A stretch of 64,000 bases of DNA, taken from an uncultured bacterium. GTDB taxonomy: Bacteria > Bacteroidota > Ignavibacteria > Kapaibacteriales > UBA4661. Every line of letters starts with the position of its first letter. The first letter of the stretch is position 1. The position numbers and the translations under genes were made by a program. Of the stretch, positions 34,219 to 43,251 are shown piece by piece. The notes under the pieces were generated by a model. The model made no database searches, was not told the DNA's origin, and worked only from the letters and a program-made list of their open reading frames with translations. The stretch spans positions 55,974-119,973 of the forward strand of contig CALCNX010000034.1 of the NCBI GenBank assembly GCA_937899715.1, written 5' to 3'.

Positions 34219-35355
34219 ATGAACACAACACCAAATAAATCAACACCTTTCAAGGTACTCGTTGCTGCCGGCGGTACCGGTGGACACTTGTTTCCCGCCA
34301 TTGCGGTTGCCGAAGAATTTGCTCGACTGACAGATAATAATTGTCAGGTAGAATTCATCGGCACTGCAGACCGTATCGAAGCAACAATCGTGCCAAAGCA
34401 TGGCTATCCGTTCTACACAATTCCTATTACGGGCTTGCAAAAGCTTGTCTCGCCCGCAACCCTGAAACTGCCGATTCGTATTCTGCAATCCGTTCTCCGT
34501 GCGCGGAAGATTTTGCAGGAGACCATGCCCGATTGTGTGTTGTGTGCAGGAGCATATCTGAGTTATCCGGTTGGGCTGGCAGCTTCGCAGTTGAACATTC
34601 CTCTTTTTCTGATGGAATCCAATGCGCTACCGGGTAAGACTATTAAACGCCTTGCTCCACGAGCAACGAGAATTTATGCTACATTTGAGGAATCACGACA
34701 GCACTTCTCGCCCTCAATAGCATCTCGTGTAGAAGTCATCGGTAACCCCGTGCGCTCGAATTTGAGCGCCTTGCCGGACAAAGCGACTGCCCGTGCCGCG
34801 TTCGGTCTTCAGCCGGATAAGCCGACCGTATTTATTTTTGGTGGCAGTCTGGGCGCACGGTCTATCAATTCAGCAGTTTTGTCTTCTTTGGAACAGTTCC
34901 GTAGCGCAGGGATTCAAGTGCTGTGGCAGACGGGCAAAAGCTACACGCCAAGTACGAATATAAACACTGACAGCACCCACGTGATGCAGTTTGTCGAAAA
35001 TATGGCATCGGCTTATGCGGCGGCAGATGTGGTTGTCTGCCGCGCTGGAGCCACAACGATTGCGGAGTTGGCAATTATTCGCAAGCCCGCCATTCTTGTT
35101 CCCTTTCCCCAAGCCGCAAACGACCACCAGACCAGTAATGCGCTTGCTCTTCAAAATGAAGGTGCTGCCATTCTTTTACGCGATGCGGAGGTGAAAGAGC
35201 GCCTTTTTGCTTCGGTGCAGGGTTTGTTAAGCAATACAGTCGCCCAAGAAGCGATGATGCGCTCGCTGGAGGTCTTTGCCAAACCAAATGCGGCACGGGA
35301 CATTGCGCAGGTAATATTGGAGCAAGTTTATCAGCGTGGTCGTCAAGCCTCGTAA
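34219..35355 (+). CDS. murG: UDP-GlcNAc:undecaprenyl-PP-MurNAc-pentapeptide GlcNAc transferase
   Basis: A 378-residue GT-B glycosyltransferase that makes lipid II at the inner face of the cytoplasmic membrane. Signatures: AAGGTGGHLFPAIAVAEEF (acceptor-side Gly loop), ESNALPGKTIKRLAPRATRI, FGGSLGARSIN, and the UDP-GlcNAc-binding CRAGATTIAELAIIRKPAILVPFP then NDHQTSNA. Length is usual. It is not in a dcw cluster here, which fits with the isolated murB. It is followed 33 bp later by a 7TM-HD gene. Confidence 0.96.
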   Translation: MNTTPNKSTPFKVLVAAGGTGGHLFPAIAVAEEFARLTDNNCQVEFIGTADRIEATIVPKHGYPFYTIPITGLQKLVSPATLKLPIRILQSVLRARKILQETMPDCVLCAGAYLSYPVGLAASQLNIPLFLMESNALPGKTIKRLAPRATRIYATFEESRQHFSPSIASRVEVIGNPVRSNLSALPDKATARAAFGLQPDKPTVFIFGGSLGARSINSAVLSSLEQFRSAGIQVLWQTGKSYTPSTNINTDSTHVMQFVENMASAYAAADVVVCRAGATTIAELAIIRKPAILVPFPQAANDHQTSNALALQNEGAAILLRDAEVKERLFASVQGLLSNTVAQEAMMRSLEVFAKPNAARDIAQVILEQVYQRGRQAS

Positions 35356-35388
35356 TTTTTTATCCGTCACTCTCTCAACTTCTCAATT

Positions 35389-37683
35389 ATGGGTAAAAGT
35401 GAACAAACACTCTTCGAGAAACTGGAAACGGAACTCGAAAAAGAAACCGAAGAAGAACTCTCCACAAGTGGTGAGGGCTGGCGATATATGCGGCGAGTGC
35501 GGATTGCTATCATTGCCGCCACAACCTTTTGCGTAACGCTGTTTTTTCCACTCAATCGTAGTTTGTATCAGCAATTGAGTATTGGTGCCGAATGGCAGCA
35601 GGAGTCACTGATCGCTGAAACGAATTTTCCGATTTACAAACCCAAAGTTCAATACGAAAAAGACGTACAAGCCGCACGAGAACAAACCGTACCAGTCTTT
35701 GTGCCAAGCGCAGAAGGCGAAGCAGTGCTCTTGGGGTTGAAAAGCATTGAGCAGTCCATTATAAGCGGCGAAGCTGCCGACCCTGCACAAATGCAGCGTG
35801 TAACAGGCTTTTCGGCAGAAAATCTGGCGCGACTCTTTGCACTTCCCGAAGCCCGACGGGATAAAAAAGTGCTGCATCTTGTTGAGCGTTGTGCAGCATT
35901 GCAAACGATGGTGTACAAGCAAGGGTTCATTGATATTGCGCTGTCTGTACTCAAAGGACAAGAAATTATCGTTCGGCGTTCCGCGACTGTAGAAGAAGTG
36001 CTGCCAGTGAGCCAACTCTATGATTCTGCTTCGTACCGAACTGCTTTCGAGCAAATGCTTCGCCAAGACTTTGACGACTTGGAGCGAGCGCTTGCCTCAG
36101 ACCTTCTGCCAAAATTAACACATCAAAATATCAGCTTTTCGCCCGCCTTCACCGAAGTAGCACGGCGTTTGGCGGCGGAGTCTGTACCTAAGACACTCGG
36201 TATGGTGCGCCGCGGCGAGACGATTATTGCCAAAGGCGAGACGCTTTCAGCGATGGCGTTGAACAAACTCCGCTCGTCGGAGTTTACGCGCTTTCTCTAC
36301 TACAGCGAATATCAGTCCTTGGGGTCGTTTGCCGCTAATCTACTTCATGCAGCGCTTATTTACTCGCTTTTGCTGGTGTATCTGTACATCATTCGTAAAC
36401 GACTTTTCTACGACAATGCCCAACTGGCGGGCTTGAGCGCAGCATTTGTGGCGTCCGGTTTTCTTTCGTGGCTTGTGAGTATTATTCAGTCGCCTCTACC
36501 GCTTCAATATTTCGTGATGATTCCTGCGCTTTCGATGCTCATTGCCATCGTGTACGATTCGCGCACGACTTCGATTGCAACGATTGCAATGGCTCTTTTG
36601 TCTGCCGCTATTCGCGGACGCGACTACGAAATAGCGCTTGCAATGGTTGTTGCCGGAACGTTTGCCGGCTATACGGTGCGTGATTTGCGCAGCCGAACGC
36701 AGCTTTTCAAATCTATCAGTTTTATTATTCTGGGGTATAGCGCTGCGGCTGCGATGTTCGCACTCAAATACAGCACTCCTATCGGCATATTGGGTTTGCA
36801 GATTAGTTTTGCTGCTCTGAGCGCCGTTCTTAGCCCCATTTTTACCTTCGGAGTTTTGTATTTGCTGGAGCGAATGTTCAATATCACCTCCGACCTGCGG
36901 CTTCTGGAATATGATAATGTCAATCATCCGCTTTTGGTGGAACTGAATGAAAAAGCGCCCGGAACCTATCAGCACACGCTCATGGTGGCGCGTCTTGCGG
37001 AAAGCGCGGCGCTGGCGATTGATGCGAATCCGATTCTTGTTAAGGTCGGAGCGCTTTTTCACGATATCGGCAAAGTGCGCAAAGCAGAATACTTCGTGGA
37101 AAATCAAATCAATATTGCCAACAAGCATGACAAAATAGCGCCGCACAAAAGCGCAGCGATTATCCGGCAGCACGTGCAGGAAGGGCTTCAGCTGGCAACA
37201 TTTTACAAGTTGCCGCAGCGCATTATAGATTTTATCCCGATGCACCACGGAACAATGCTTATTCGGTATTTTTACGTCAAAGCATTGGACGAAGCTGCCG
37301 AGAAATCAACGCCGGAGAAGCAAGTCACGGTGGAGATTGATGATTTTCGGTATCTGGGACCACGTCCCAATAGTAAAGAAACCGGTATTCTCATGCTTGC
37401 CGATGCTGTGGAAGCCGTATCGCACGTGATAGACACGAATGACCGCGATGAACTCGAAGAAGCGATTGACAAAATTTTCGAGGAGCGCTTTGCTGATAAA
37501 CAGTTAGAAGAATGCGACTTAACGATGCGAGAAATGGCAGTTATCCGTGAGTCGTTTGTGAAAAATCTTCTCGGCACAGGGCATCAGCGCGTGAAATACA
37601 AGCCCATACCGAAGGATGAAAAAGACGGAAAAGAAAAAGAGGAAGAACATCACCGCGATGAGGTTGGTGATGCAGCCGAGTAA
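35389..37683 (+). CDS. 7TM-HD phosphohydrolase (PgpH/YqfF-like, predicted c-di-AMP phosphodiesterase)
   Basis: A 764-residue membrane protein. One N-terminal helix is near 45-65, then an extracytoplasmic 7TMR-HDED domain (about 70-320), then seven membrane helices (about 325-505), then a cytosolic HD domain with HTLMVARLAESAAL, the metal motif ALFHDIGKVRKAEYFVENQ, and the later HHGTMLI and DAVEAVSHV stretches. Characterised family members (Listeria PgpH, B. subtilis YqfF) hydrolyse cyclic di-AMP. All HD residues are present, so activity is likely. No diadenylate cyclase gene lies in the window. The acidic C-terminal tail is rich in Lys and Glu. Confidence 0.93.
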   Translation: MGKSEQTLFEKLETELEKETEEELSTSGEGWRYMRRVRIAIIAATTFCVTLFFPLNRSLYQQLSIGAEWQQESLIAETNFPIYKPKVQYEKDVQAAREQTVPVFVPSAEGEAVLLGLKSIEQSIISGEAADPAQMQRVTGFSAENLARLFALPEARRDKKVLHLVERCAALQTMVYKQGFIDIALSVLKGQEIIVRRSATVEEVLPVSQLYDSASYRTAFEQMLRQDFDDLERALASDLLPKLTHQNISFSPAFTEVARRLAAESVPKTLGMVRRGETIIAKGETLSAMALNKLRSSEFTRFLYYSEYQSLGSFAANLLHAALIYSLLLVYLYIIRKRLFYDNAQLAGLSAAFVASGFLSWLVSIIQSPLPLQYFVMIPALSMLIAIVYDSRTTSIATIAMALLSAAIRGRDYEIALAMVVAGTFAGYTVRDLRSRTQLFKSISFIILGYSAAAAMFALKYSTPIGILGLQISFAALSAVLSPIFTFGVLYLLERMFNITSDLRLLEYDNVNHPLLVELNEKAPGTYQHTLMVARLAESAALAIDANPILVKVGALFHDIGKVRKAEYFVENQINIANKHDKIAPHKSAAIIRQHVQEGLQLATFYKLPQRIIDFIPMHHGTMLIRYFYVKALDEAAEKSTPEKQVTVEIDDFRYLGPRPNSKETGILMLADAVEAVSHVIDTNDRDELEEAIDKIFEERFADKQLEECDLTMREMAVIRESFVKNLLGTGHQRVKYKPIPKDEKDGKEKEEEHHRDEVGDAAE

Positions 37684-37770
37684 TATATTATTGTGGTGAG
37701 GATTTTGGTGAGAAGAACAGAGAAAATAGATTTATTTTTTTGCAATAAATTATCTCGTATAGCTTATTCT

Positions 37771-38202
37771 ATGACACTTTCAGAACAAACACAGTCGGTT
37801 CTTGCCTATTTTGATAAATATTCAGGCTTTAATTTACGCAAGAAAAATGATATTGGAGAAATACTTGAAATTGCTTCCGTCGTAGGTGCGGCGGAGGAAT
37901 TTAATGCGCTTGTTTTTGCAGGGAAAATAGTGTGGAATTTGTATTCGACGCTGCGAAAAATTACCTCCGAGCAGGACGGTTATCGGAACGTTGAACACGA
38001 GTTCGCCGCAGCCGTACAGACGATGCGGGAGTGTTTATCGTTTTTTGCCCTTGAATCCGACGACGATGCCTTGAAGCAGCGTTTTGAAGAAGTATATTTA
38101 GGCGTGAGCCAAGGCACAATGCGCAATTTGGTGGATTTAGCCCATGATTTGTCACGGTTCAAGGATTTGCAGGGCGATGAGCAGAGGAAAGCAGGGGAAT
38201 AG
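37771..38202 (+). CDS. hypothetical helical protein
   Basis: A 143-residue protein starting MTLSEQTQSVLAYFDKYSGF. It appears wholly helical and soluble: GEILEIASVVGAAEEFNALV, then TLRKITSEQDGYRNVEHEFA, then CLSFFALESDDDALKQRFEE. No family is recognised. ATG 37771 is preferred over the GTG at 37693, which would add a basic, poorly ordered stretch close to the previous stop. It follows the 7TM-HD gene on the same strand. Confidence 0.7.
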   Translation: MTLSEQTQSVLAYFDKYSGFNLRKKNDIGEILEIASVVGAAEEFNALVFAGKIVWNLYSTLRKITSEQDGYRNVEHEFAAAVQTMRECLSFFALESDDDALKQRFEEVYLGVSQGTMRNLVDLAHDLSRFKDLQGDEQRKAGE

Positions 38203-38257
38203 ATTGTAAAAGACAATGGCGCTTTACTGCGGAATTTTACTGCTCAGCAATAACAAT

Positions 38258-40378
38258 TTACTGTTCAACTATGACAAAAAGATACGATAACGCCGTACCA
38301 CGCAAGGACGCTTCGCCCGTGTCCATTTTTTTTGCGGCAAAAGTCACATCGCCCTCGCAGAGTACATCGTTAAATCGGATATCTAGTTTGGGAATATGTT
38401 TGCGGAGAAGACTCGTAAGCCGCTCTATATCTGCCTTACGCTGTGTATCATTACATTCTCTTCCTGATGAAATAATACGCACTCGGTTTCCGGCATTGAC
38501 GGTGATGCTGTTGTAGAATTCCGGTTGGGCTTCATACACCGCCCAGAGTGCAGGATTGAGGGCATATATGCTGATGGAGCGCTTCAGAGATTGCGTATAA
38601 ATTTTCTGACTTGCATCGGCACGAAGACTGATGAAACCTGAATCAACGGGAACTTCGATGTTGTCATCATCCAAAACACTAAAACGGTAGGTGAAGCGTT
38701 CTTCGGGGCGAATAAAGAGTTCTAGCGCATCCGCAGGTTTCCAGAGAAAGGGCTTTGGAGCAAGGAATGATGCTGTATCGGTAAAAAGAGCGACTCGGTG
38801 CTCACGTGTCTGGTTGCTTTGGGAACGCAGCGTTCGCCATAAAGAAAGGCGTGTACCGCGCAATTCTGCCTCACTGACTACTCGCGGCATGAACGAAACG
38901 TGTGGTAATGCAGCTGCTAAGATAACGGTATCGGCAAGAATAGTAGCTGTTGTGCCATTAATTTCTTGGTGGCGCAGATTCAGTCCGTACTCAGCAAAAT
39001 AGGTTTGTAGCGCTTGAGTATGTTTTCTAGCAGCTTCACTGTTGAGCGTGGAATCACGCGGGAAAAGTGGTATCACCGACACAACAGTTTTTTCTGCTTC
39101 GACTGTAATACTCCGCTTACGTTGCCCGCCGGGTAAGACAAATTCGGCATCCACGCTAGCGCTCAAGAGAGGCTTCGGTTTCGGAACCCTTCGCTCGTAG
39201 CGCTCACTCACGAAGACTTTTATCGGTTCGTCATTCGGGTATAGGCTGGGTAGCACGTCGCTTTTACTTGCGAGGAGAACTGTACGCGGCACTTCATTGC
39301 TTGGGACGATAATGACGGTCGTGTCACGTGTGAAGGTGGTGTCGGGCGTAGGAAGAATTTTTTCGGTGTTAAAAAGTATGCTCAAGCCCGCACGAAGACT
39401 GGGGCGATTAGACCATCCTCCGTTTGCACTTGGAGCATTGAGCGGAATATTTATCACCAGTTCGGGGCGTACATGGAAGGAGCGGTCAACGGCAATAGTG
39501 TAGCCCAAGCCTACGGTAAGCGATGTTTGACCAATACTCAAGCCCGTGATTTGATTGCCCATAAAGGTTTCCTGCCTACGCGAAGTATCTGTTTGCGGTA
39601 AAAACGCACCTCGCGGCGAGGCAATGGAATCTTCCACAGTCCATCTGCTTGATAAGACAATTCCCATGCGCAAGCCAACTTGCAATGATAGCCCCGAAGC
39701 AAAGGCATATCGGAGGGTGGGCGTAAACGCTGCCGAGGAGAGCGAAAGAAAGCCGCCATGCCGTACATCGGCGGAGGTTGCTTGGGTCATACCGCTTCCT
39801 GTGGGGAATCGTGCTTGAGAGGAGGAAGCCAGGAAGCGAGCATCGGTTGCCTGAAACTCAATGTTCATTCCCCATCGGAAGCCTGTCGCCTGTGCTTTTT
39901 TGCGGGAGCGAAAGAATGGAAACAAAATTGGGGTGTCCGTTGTCAGACCTATGCTTGCGGTGCGGATGTCGGCGTTAGAAGAAGTAAAGGCGGTAGGTAA
40001 ATTGGTGTTCGGATAACTTGTCAGCGCTGTGCTAAAGCCGCTCAGATTGCCGCCAAAGGTGAAGTGGGTATAGAATCCCGCATACTCGGCGCGATTCGTA
40101 TCGGCAAGAGCGTTAGCAAATCGGTTCATGAACAGCGTGTTCAGACGTGCAAGGCTGTCCGGCGAGAAAACCGTAGAAGAGAATTGAAAAAATTTTGAGA
40201 GTGTTGCTTCGATTGTTGCCGAGCTTACATTAGGAAGTCGTATCGTTCCGGTTGAAGTTTCCTCCAATGTTTCGAGTTCTTGAGCAAGGAGTGACGGAGC
40301 ACCCAAAGGCGAAACCATTTGCAACCACAGCAGAGCAATGACCGATAAAATACGAAAAAATATAGTCTTAATGCACAT
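38258..40378 (-). CDS. outer-membrane beta-barrel protein with long periplasmic C-terminus
   Basis: A 706-residue exported protein of unknown function. A signal peptide (FFRILSVIALLWLQM ... SLLAQE) precedes an N-terminal half rich in alternating aromatic and polar strands (YTHFTFGGNLSGFSTAL, LSLSSAAFTPTLRYAFASGL, LSLQVGLRMGIVLSSR), which looks like an outer-membrane barrel. After about residue 320 come a Thr/Pro-rich link and a mixed alpha-beta part; the last 100 residues (VNAGNRVRIISSGRECNDTQ ... ADIERLTSLLRKHIP) hint at an OmpA-like peptidoglycan-binding end, but not clearly. Start 40378 (MCIKTIFFRILS) is taken; the longer frame is not hydrophobic there. Confidence 0.75.
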   Translation of the reverse strand: MCIKTIFFRILSVIALLWLQMVSPLGAPSLLAQELETLEETSTGTIRLPNVSSATIEATLSKFFQFSSTVFSPDSLARLNTLFMNRFANALADTNRAEYAGFYTHFTFGGNLSGFSTALTSYPNTNLPTAFTSSNADIRTASIGLTTDTPILFPFFRSRKKAQATGFRWGMNIEFQATDARFLASSSQARFPTGSGMTQATSADVRHGGFLSLSSAAFTPTLRYAFASGLSLQVGLRMGIVLSSRWTVEDSIASPRGAFLPQTDTSRRQETFMGNQITGLSIGQTSLTVGLGYTIAVDRSFHVRPELVINIPLNAPSANGGWSNRPSLRAGLSILFNTEKILPTPDTTFTRDTTVIIVPSNEVPRTVLLASKSDVLPSLYPNDEPIKVFVSERYERRVPKPKPLLSASVDAEFVLPGGQRKRSITVEAEKTVVSVIPLFPRDSTLNSEAARKHTQALQTYFAEYGLNLRHQEINGTTATILADTVILAAALPHVSFMPRVVSEAELRGTRLSLWRTLRSQSNQTREHRVALFTDTASFLAPKPFLWKPADALELFIRPEERFTYRFSVLDDDNIEVPVDSGFISLRADASQKIYTQSLKRSISIYALNPALWAVYEAQPEFYNSITVNAGNRVRIISSGRECNDTQRKADIERLTSLLRKHIPKLDIRFNDVLCEGDVTFAAKKMDTGEASLRGTALSYLFVIVEQ

Positions 40379-40476
40379 ATTCAAGTGGGCTGCTGGGTTG
40401 TGGGGCAAAGGCAGAAATGATTTCTGCTTCTGTGAAGAACAGATGAATTTCTTCCGTAGAGACGCAAGAATGACGA

Positions 40477-40497
40477 CAAAGATACAACGCAAAGATA
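40477..40497 (-). promoter_or_regulatory. tandem candidate -7 boxes for the 38258-40378 gene
   Basis: On the minus strand TATCTTTG occurs twice (complements of 40477-40484 and 40490-40497), 13 bp apart, about 100 bp upstream of the start codon. Both match the Bacteroidota -7 box exactly. No clear TTTG lies 19-21 bp upstream of either; the best is TTG at 40521-40523. Confidence 0.4.
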
Positions 40498-40666
40498 CAA
40501 AAGTGGCTCTGCTTGGCGGGCAATAAAAAATAATGCGTGTTTTGTAACCAAGTTTTTGGTTGAGGCTTTTTAATAATAGAGCGCATCACCATCGGTTCTT
40601 TTTGCGCAGAGAATTGATTATCGGATGCAATAACAAATTCTTCACGACCATTGCGAATTAACAATC

Positions 40667-41332
40667 ATGACACAGAATATCATCAAATCGTTTGGGCTAC
40701 TGGCTCTTTTTCTTACAGCACTAACATTGGCAACGTTTACCGCTTTTGCGCAAGCACCAGCACCCCCAACGACGACCACAGTACAAACCACGACTGCTAA
40801 CGATGAGGAAACTGCCGAGGCAATTTTTTCCGGACCGCTTCGCAGTTCGGGCTATGGCGCAGTAAGTATGAAATTCACCCCCATTCAGGGGCAGTTCGGC
40901 ACGATGGTGGGCGGCTATGGCGGCTGGTTTATCAATAAAACGTTGCTCATTGGTGGTGGTGGCTATGGTCTGACGACCAACATCAATGCACCAATGCGGA
41001 CAGGCGAGAACATTTCCTTTGGCTACGGCGGCATCGTGCTTGAGTATGTAGGCGCATCCGATAAAGTTTTTCACTATGCCGTGCAGACTATGGTTGGTTG
41101 GGGCGGTGTGGGTTTTTATCGCCCGCGTGATTTCACCGTTTCTTCGCGGAGTATCTCACCAATGTTTGTTATTGAGCCAAGTCTCATGGCGGAGCTGAAC
41201 GTGACCAACTTTCTTCGCTTGGCTGTGGGTGGCGGATACCGTATTGTTACTGGTGTGCAGCTCGATGGCTTGACCAACGCCGATGTGAGCAGTTATTCGC
41301 TTTCGTTGAATCTCAAATTTGGCAGTTTTTAA
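40667..41332 (+). CDS. outer-membrane beta-barrel protein, paralogue A
   Basis: A 221-residue exported protein. The signal peptide ends AFAQAPAPP, then a Thr/Pro-rich tract, then a beta-rich domain with repeated Gly-Tyr motifs: GTMVGGYGGWFINKTLLIGGGGYG, SFGYGGIVLEYVGASDKVFHYAVQ, GWGGVGFYRPRD. It ends LSLNLKFGSF, with a terminal aromatic residue as in outer-membrane barrels. The next gene is a clear paralogue with the same order of motifs. Function unknown. No recognisable promoter was found. Confidence 0.8.
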   Translation: MTQNIIKSFGLLALFLTALTLATFTAFAQAPAPPTTTTVQTTTANDEETAEAIFSGPLRSSGYGAVSMKFTPIQGQFGTMVGGYGGWFINKTLLIGGGGYGLTTNINAPMRTGENISFGYGGIVLEYVGASDKVFHYAVQTMVGWGGVGFYRPRDFTVSSRSISPMFVIEPSLMAELNVTNFLRLAVGGGYRIVTGVQLDGLTNADVSSYSLSLNLKFGSF

Positions 41333-41396
41333 TGTTCGAGATGTTAATTGCTTTCTCTATTGTTACTTCTTTTTCTACTTCATTTTTTCAAATGTT

Positions 41397-42110
41397 ATGA
41401 AAACGTTCTTTCAAAAACCAGTATCTCTGCAGTCTTTACTCATGGCGAGTTTCCTTTTGGGTATTATCGTTATCTCCCAAGCATTCGCTCAAGACCCCTC
41501 AACGCAGCAGCAACCTGCACAAATACAACCCGCACAAACACAAACCCTGCAACAAGGCTTTGGCGATAGCGGTATGGAAACACTCTTTGGCGAAAAAGCA
41601 CCGTTTGTTTTTGTACCAACCTTAAAAGCAACTTCCATTGGTGACCGATGGGGTACGATGCTTGGTGTACACGGCGGGGCGCTTATCAACAAAAGTATCT
41701 TAGTGGGGCTGGGTACGTATTGGTCACTCAGTAATACAGCCATAAACATGGGATATTCCGGCTTGATGGTCGAGTATCGCTATATGCCTCATCGTTTGTT
41801 GCACGTTGGTGGCTCGCTGCTTGTGGGTTACGGAGGGGCAAATGCTACCTATAGAAATACTGGTATTAATTTCAACCCATTGGGCATTGTAGAAAACGTT
41901 GGGCGGCTTTTCTCGCCTCAGTTCTTTGTCTTGGAGCCATCTGCATTTGGTGAGGTCAACTTGAATAGTAATCTCTCGGCATCGCTGGGCGCTAGTTACC
42001 GCTTTGTAACAGGTATGCAAGAGACGCTTAGTTCAAGCACAACTGGATTGACCAATCAAGGCTTGAGTGGTATTGCAGCCAATGTCGGTATTCGTATTCG
42101 TATTGAGTAA
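41397..42110 (+). CDS. outer-membrane beta-barrel protein, paralogue B
   Basis: A 237-residue exported protein, a paralogue of the preceding gene: GTMLGVHGGALINKSILVGL here against GTMVGGYGGWFINKTLLIGG there, and GYSGLMVEYRYMPHRLLHVG against GYGGIVLEYVGASDKVFHYA. It has a signal peptide ending SQAFAQD, then a Gln/Pro/Thr-rich linker (QQPAQIQPAQTQTLQQ), then the barrel. ATG 41397 is used because the upstream extension to 41319 reads through the previous gene's end. A strong terminator lies 16 bp after the stop, so the two genes form one unit. Confidence 0.8.
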   Translation: MKTFFQKPVSLQSLLMASFLLGIIVISQAFAQDPSTQQQPAQIQPAQTQTLQQGFGDSGMETLFGEKAPFVFVPTLKATSIGDRWGTMLGVHGGALINKSILVGLGTYWSLSNTAINMGYSGLMVEYRYMPHRLLHVGGSLLVGYGGANATYRNTGINFNPLGIVENVGRLFSPQFFVLEPSAFGEVNLNSNLSASLGASYRFVTGMQETLSSSTTGLTNQGLSGIAANVGIRIRIE

Positions 42111-42125
42111 TTGTTTTTACCCCAT

Positions 42126-42175
42126 AAAAAAGCCGTCCGAAGCATTCACGCATGGAATCTTCGGGCGGCTTTTTT
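42126..42175. terminator. bidirectional intrinsic terminator
   Basis: A 17-bp stem (42126-42142 with 42159-42175, one G-U pair) that begins with six As and ends with six Ts, so it works for the plus-strand barrel genes and for the minus-strand AMP nucleosidase gene facing it. Confidence 0.9.
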
Positions 42176-42221
42176 GTATCACTATGTTTTAGGGCTTTGT
42201 GAGCAGCTTTGGTATTTTTTC

Positions 42222-42995
42222 TCAATATCGTAAGTGCTTAATATGCTCGCCTTTATCGCCTACTTCCGTCATAGCTTCAATACCGATTTTGAGGTGTAAA
42301 TCCACAAAATTCGCTGTGACTTTTTTGTCTGATTCCTCCGTTTTTACGCCTTCGGGGAGCATTGGCATATCCGAGACCAAGAGAAGTGCGCCGCGTGCAA
42401 TTTCGTTTGCATGACCGACGATAAAGACGGTTGCCGTTTCCATATCAATACCAATAGTGGAAAGGCGGCGCAAGCGGGCTTTGAAGTCTTCATCCCACTC
42501 CCATACTCGGCGGTTAGTGGTGTAAATAACACCCGTGCGATATTCCTGATCATATTGAAGGATTTTGTCGGAAATAAATTTGTGGAGTTTGAACGAAGGA
42601 AGTGCGGGAACCTCAGCCGGAAGGTAGTCATTGCTTGTACCTTCGCCACGAATGGCGGCGATTGGCAATATAAAATGACCGATTTCGGTAGAATCTTTCA
42701 ACCCACCACATTTACCAAGAAAGAGAACGCCCTTGGGTTGGCGTGCCACAAGCAAGTCCATAATCGTTGCTGCATTTGCCGAGCCGATACCGAAATTGAT
42801 AATGGAAAGCCCCGCAGAGTTAGTTGCCGATTGCATCGGGCGACCAACACCATTGACATCACACCCAAATTGATTGGCGAACCGCGTTACATAATCATGG
42901 AAATTCGTCAGCAAAATATAATCACCAAAATCGTCAATATTCGAGCCGGTATAGCGGGGAAGCCAGTTACGGGCAATTTCCAGTTTGGTTTTCAT
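42222..42995 (-). CDS. amn: AMP nucleosidase (short Bacteroidota-type)
   Basis: A 257-residue nucleoside phosphorylase-fold protein that splits AMP into adenine and ribose 5-phosphate. It starts MKTKLEIARNWLPRYTGS and has LLTNFHDYVTRFANQFG, LSIINFGIGSANAATIMDLL (phosphate/ribose region), VLFLGKCGGLKDSTEIGHFI and GIDMETATVFIVGHANEI (purine-site Met-Glu). This is the short AMP nucleosidase of the Bacteroidota, about half the length of the E. coli enzyme. ATG 42995 is favoured over the TTG at 43010. Some other purine-nucleotide substrate remains possible. Confidence 0.9.
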   Translation of the reverse strand: MKTKLEIARNWLPRYTGSNIDDFGDYILLTNFHDYVTRFANQFGCDVNGVGRPMQSATNSAGLSIINFGIGSANAATIMDLLVARQPKGVLFLGKCGGLKDSTEIGHFILPIAAIRGEGTSNDYLPAEVPALPSFKLHKFISDKILQYDQEYRTGVIYTTNRRVWEWDEDFKARLRRLSTIGIDMETATVFIVGHANEIARGALLLVSDMPMLPEGVKTEESDKKVTANFVDLHLKIGIEAMTEVGDKGEHIKHLRY

Positions 42996-43251
42996 GGTCG
43001 GTTCTTTCAATAGACGTGAAATAAAGCAGTCCGGGGCAGGGCTAAACTATGCGAGTTTTCTGCGCAGTCTCCGGGTGCGCTAAAATTCGGTTAATTTAGA
43101 CCTTTTTGAGCAGATTACCAACCGTAAAAAGTTTTCGCGGAAAAGCGCGAACATAAACATTTCCCACGAAAAAACCTTATATTGAAAGAGGCAACAATGC
43201 CATAAGTAGCGGCATATTTTCTTGCATAATGGACGATAGAGGTGAAAGAGC

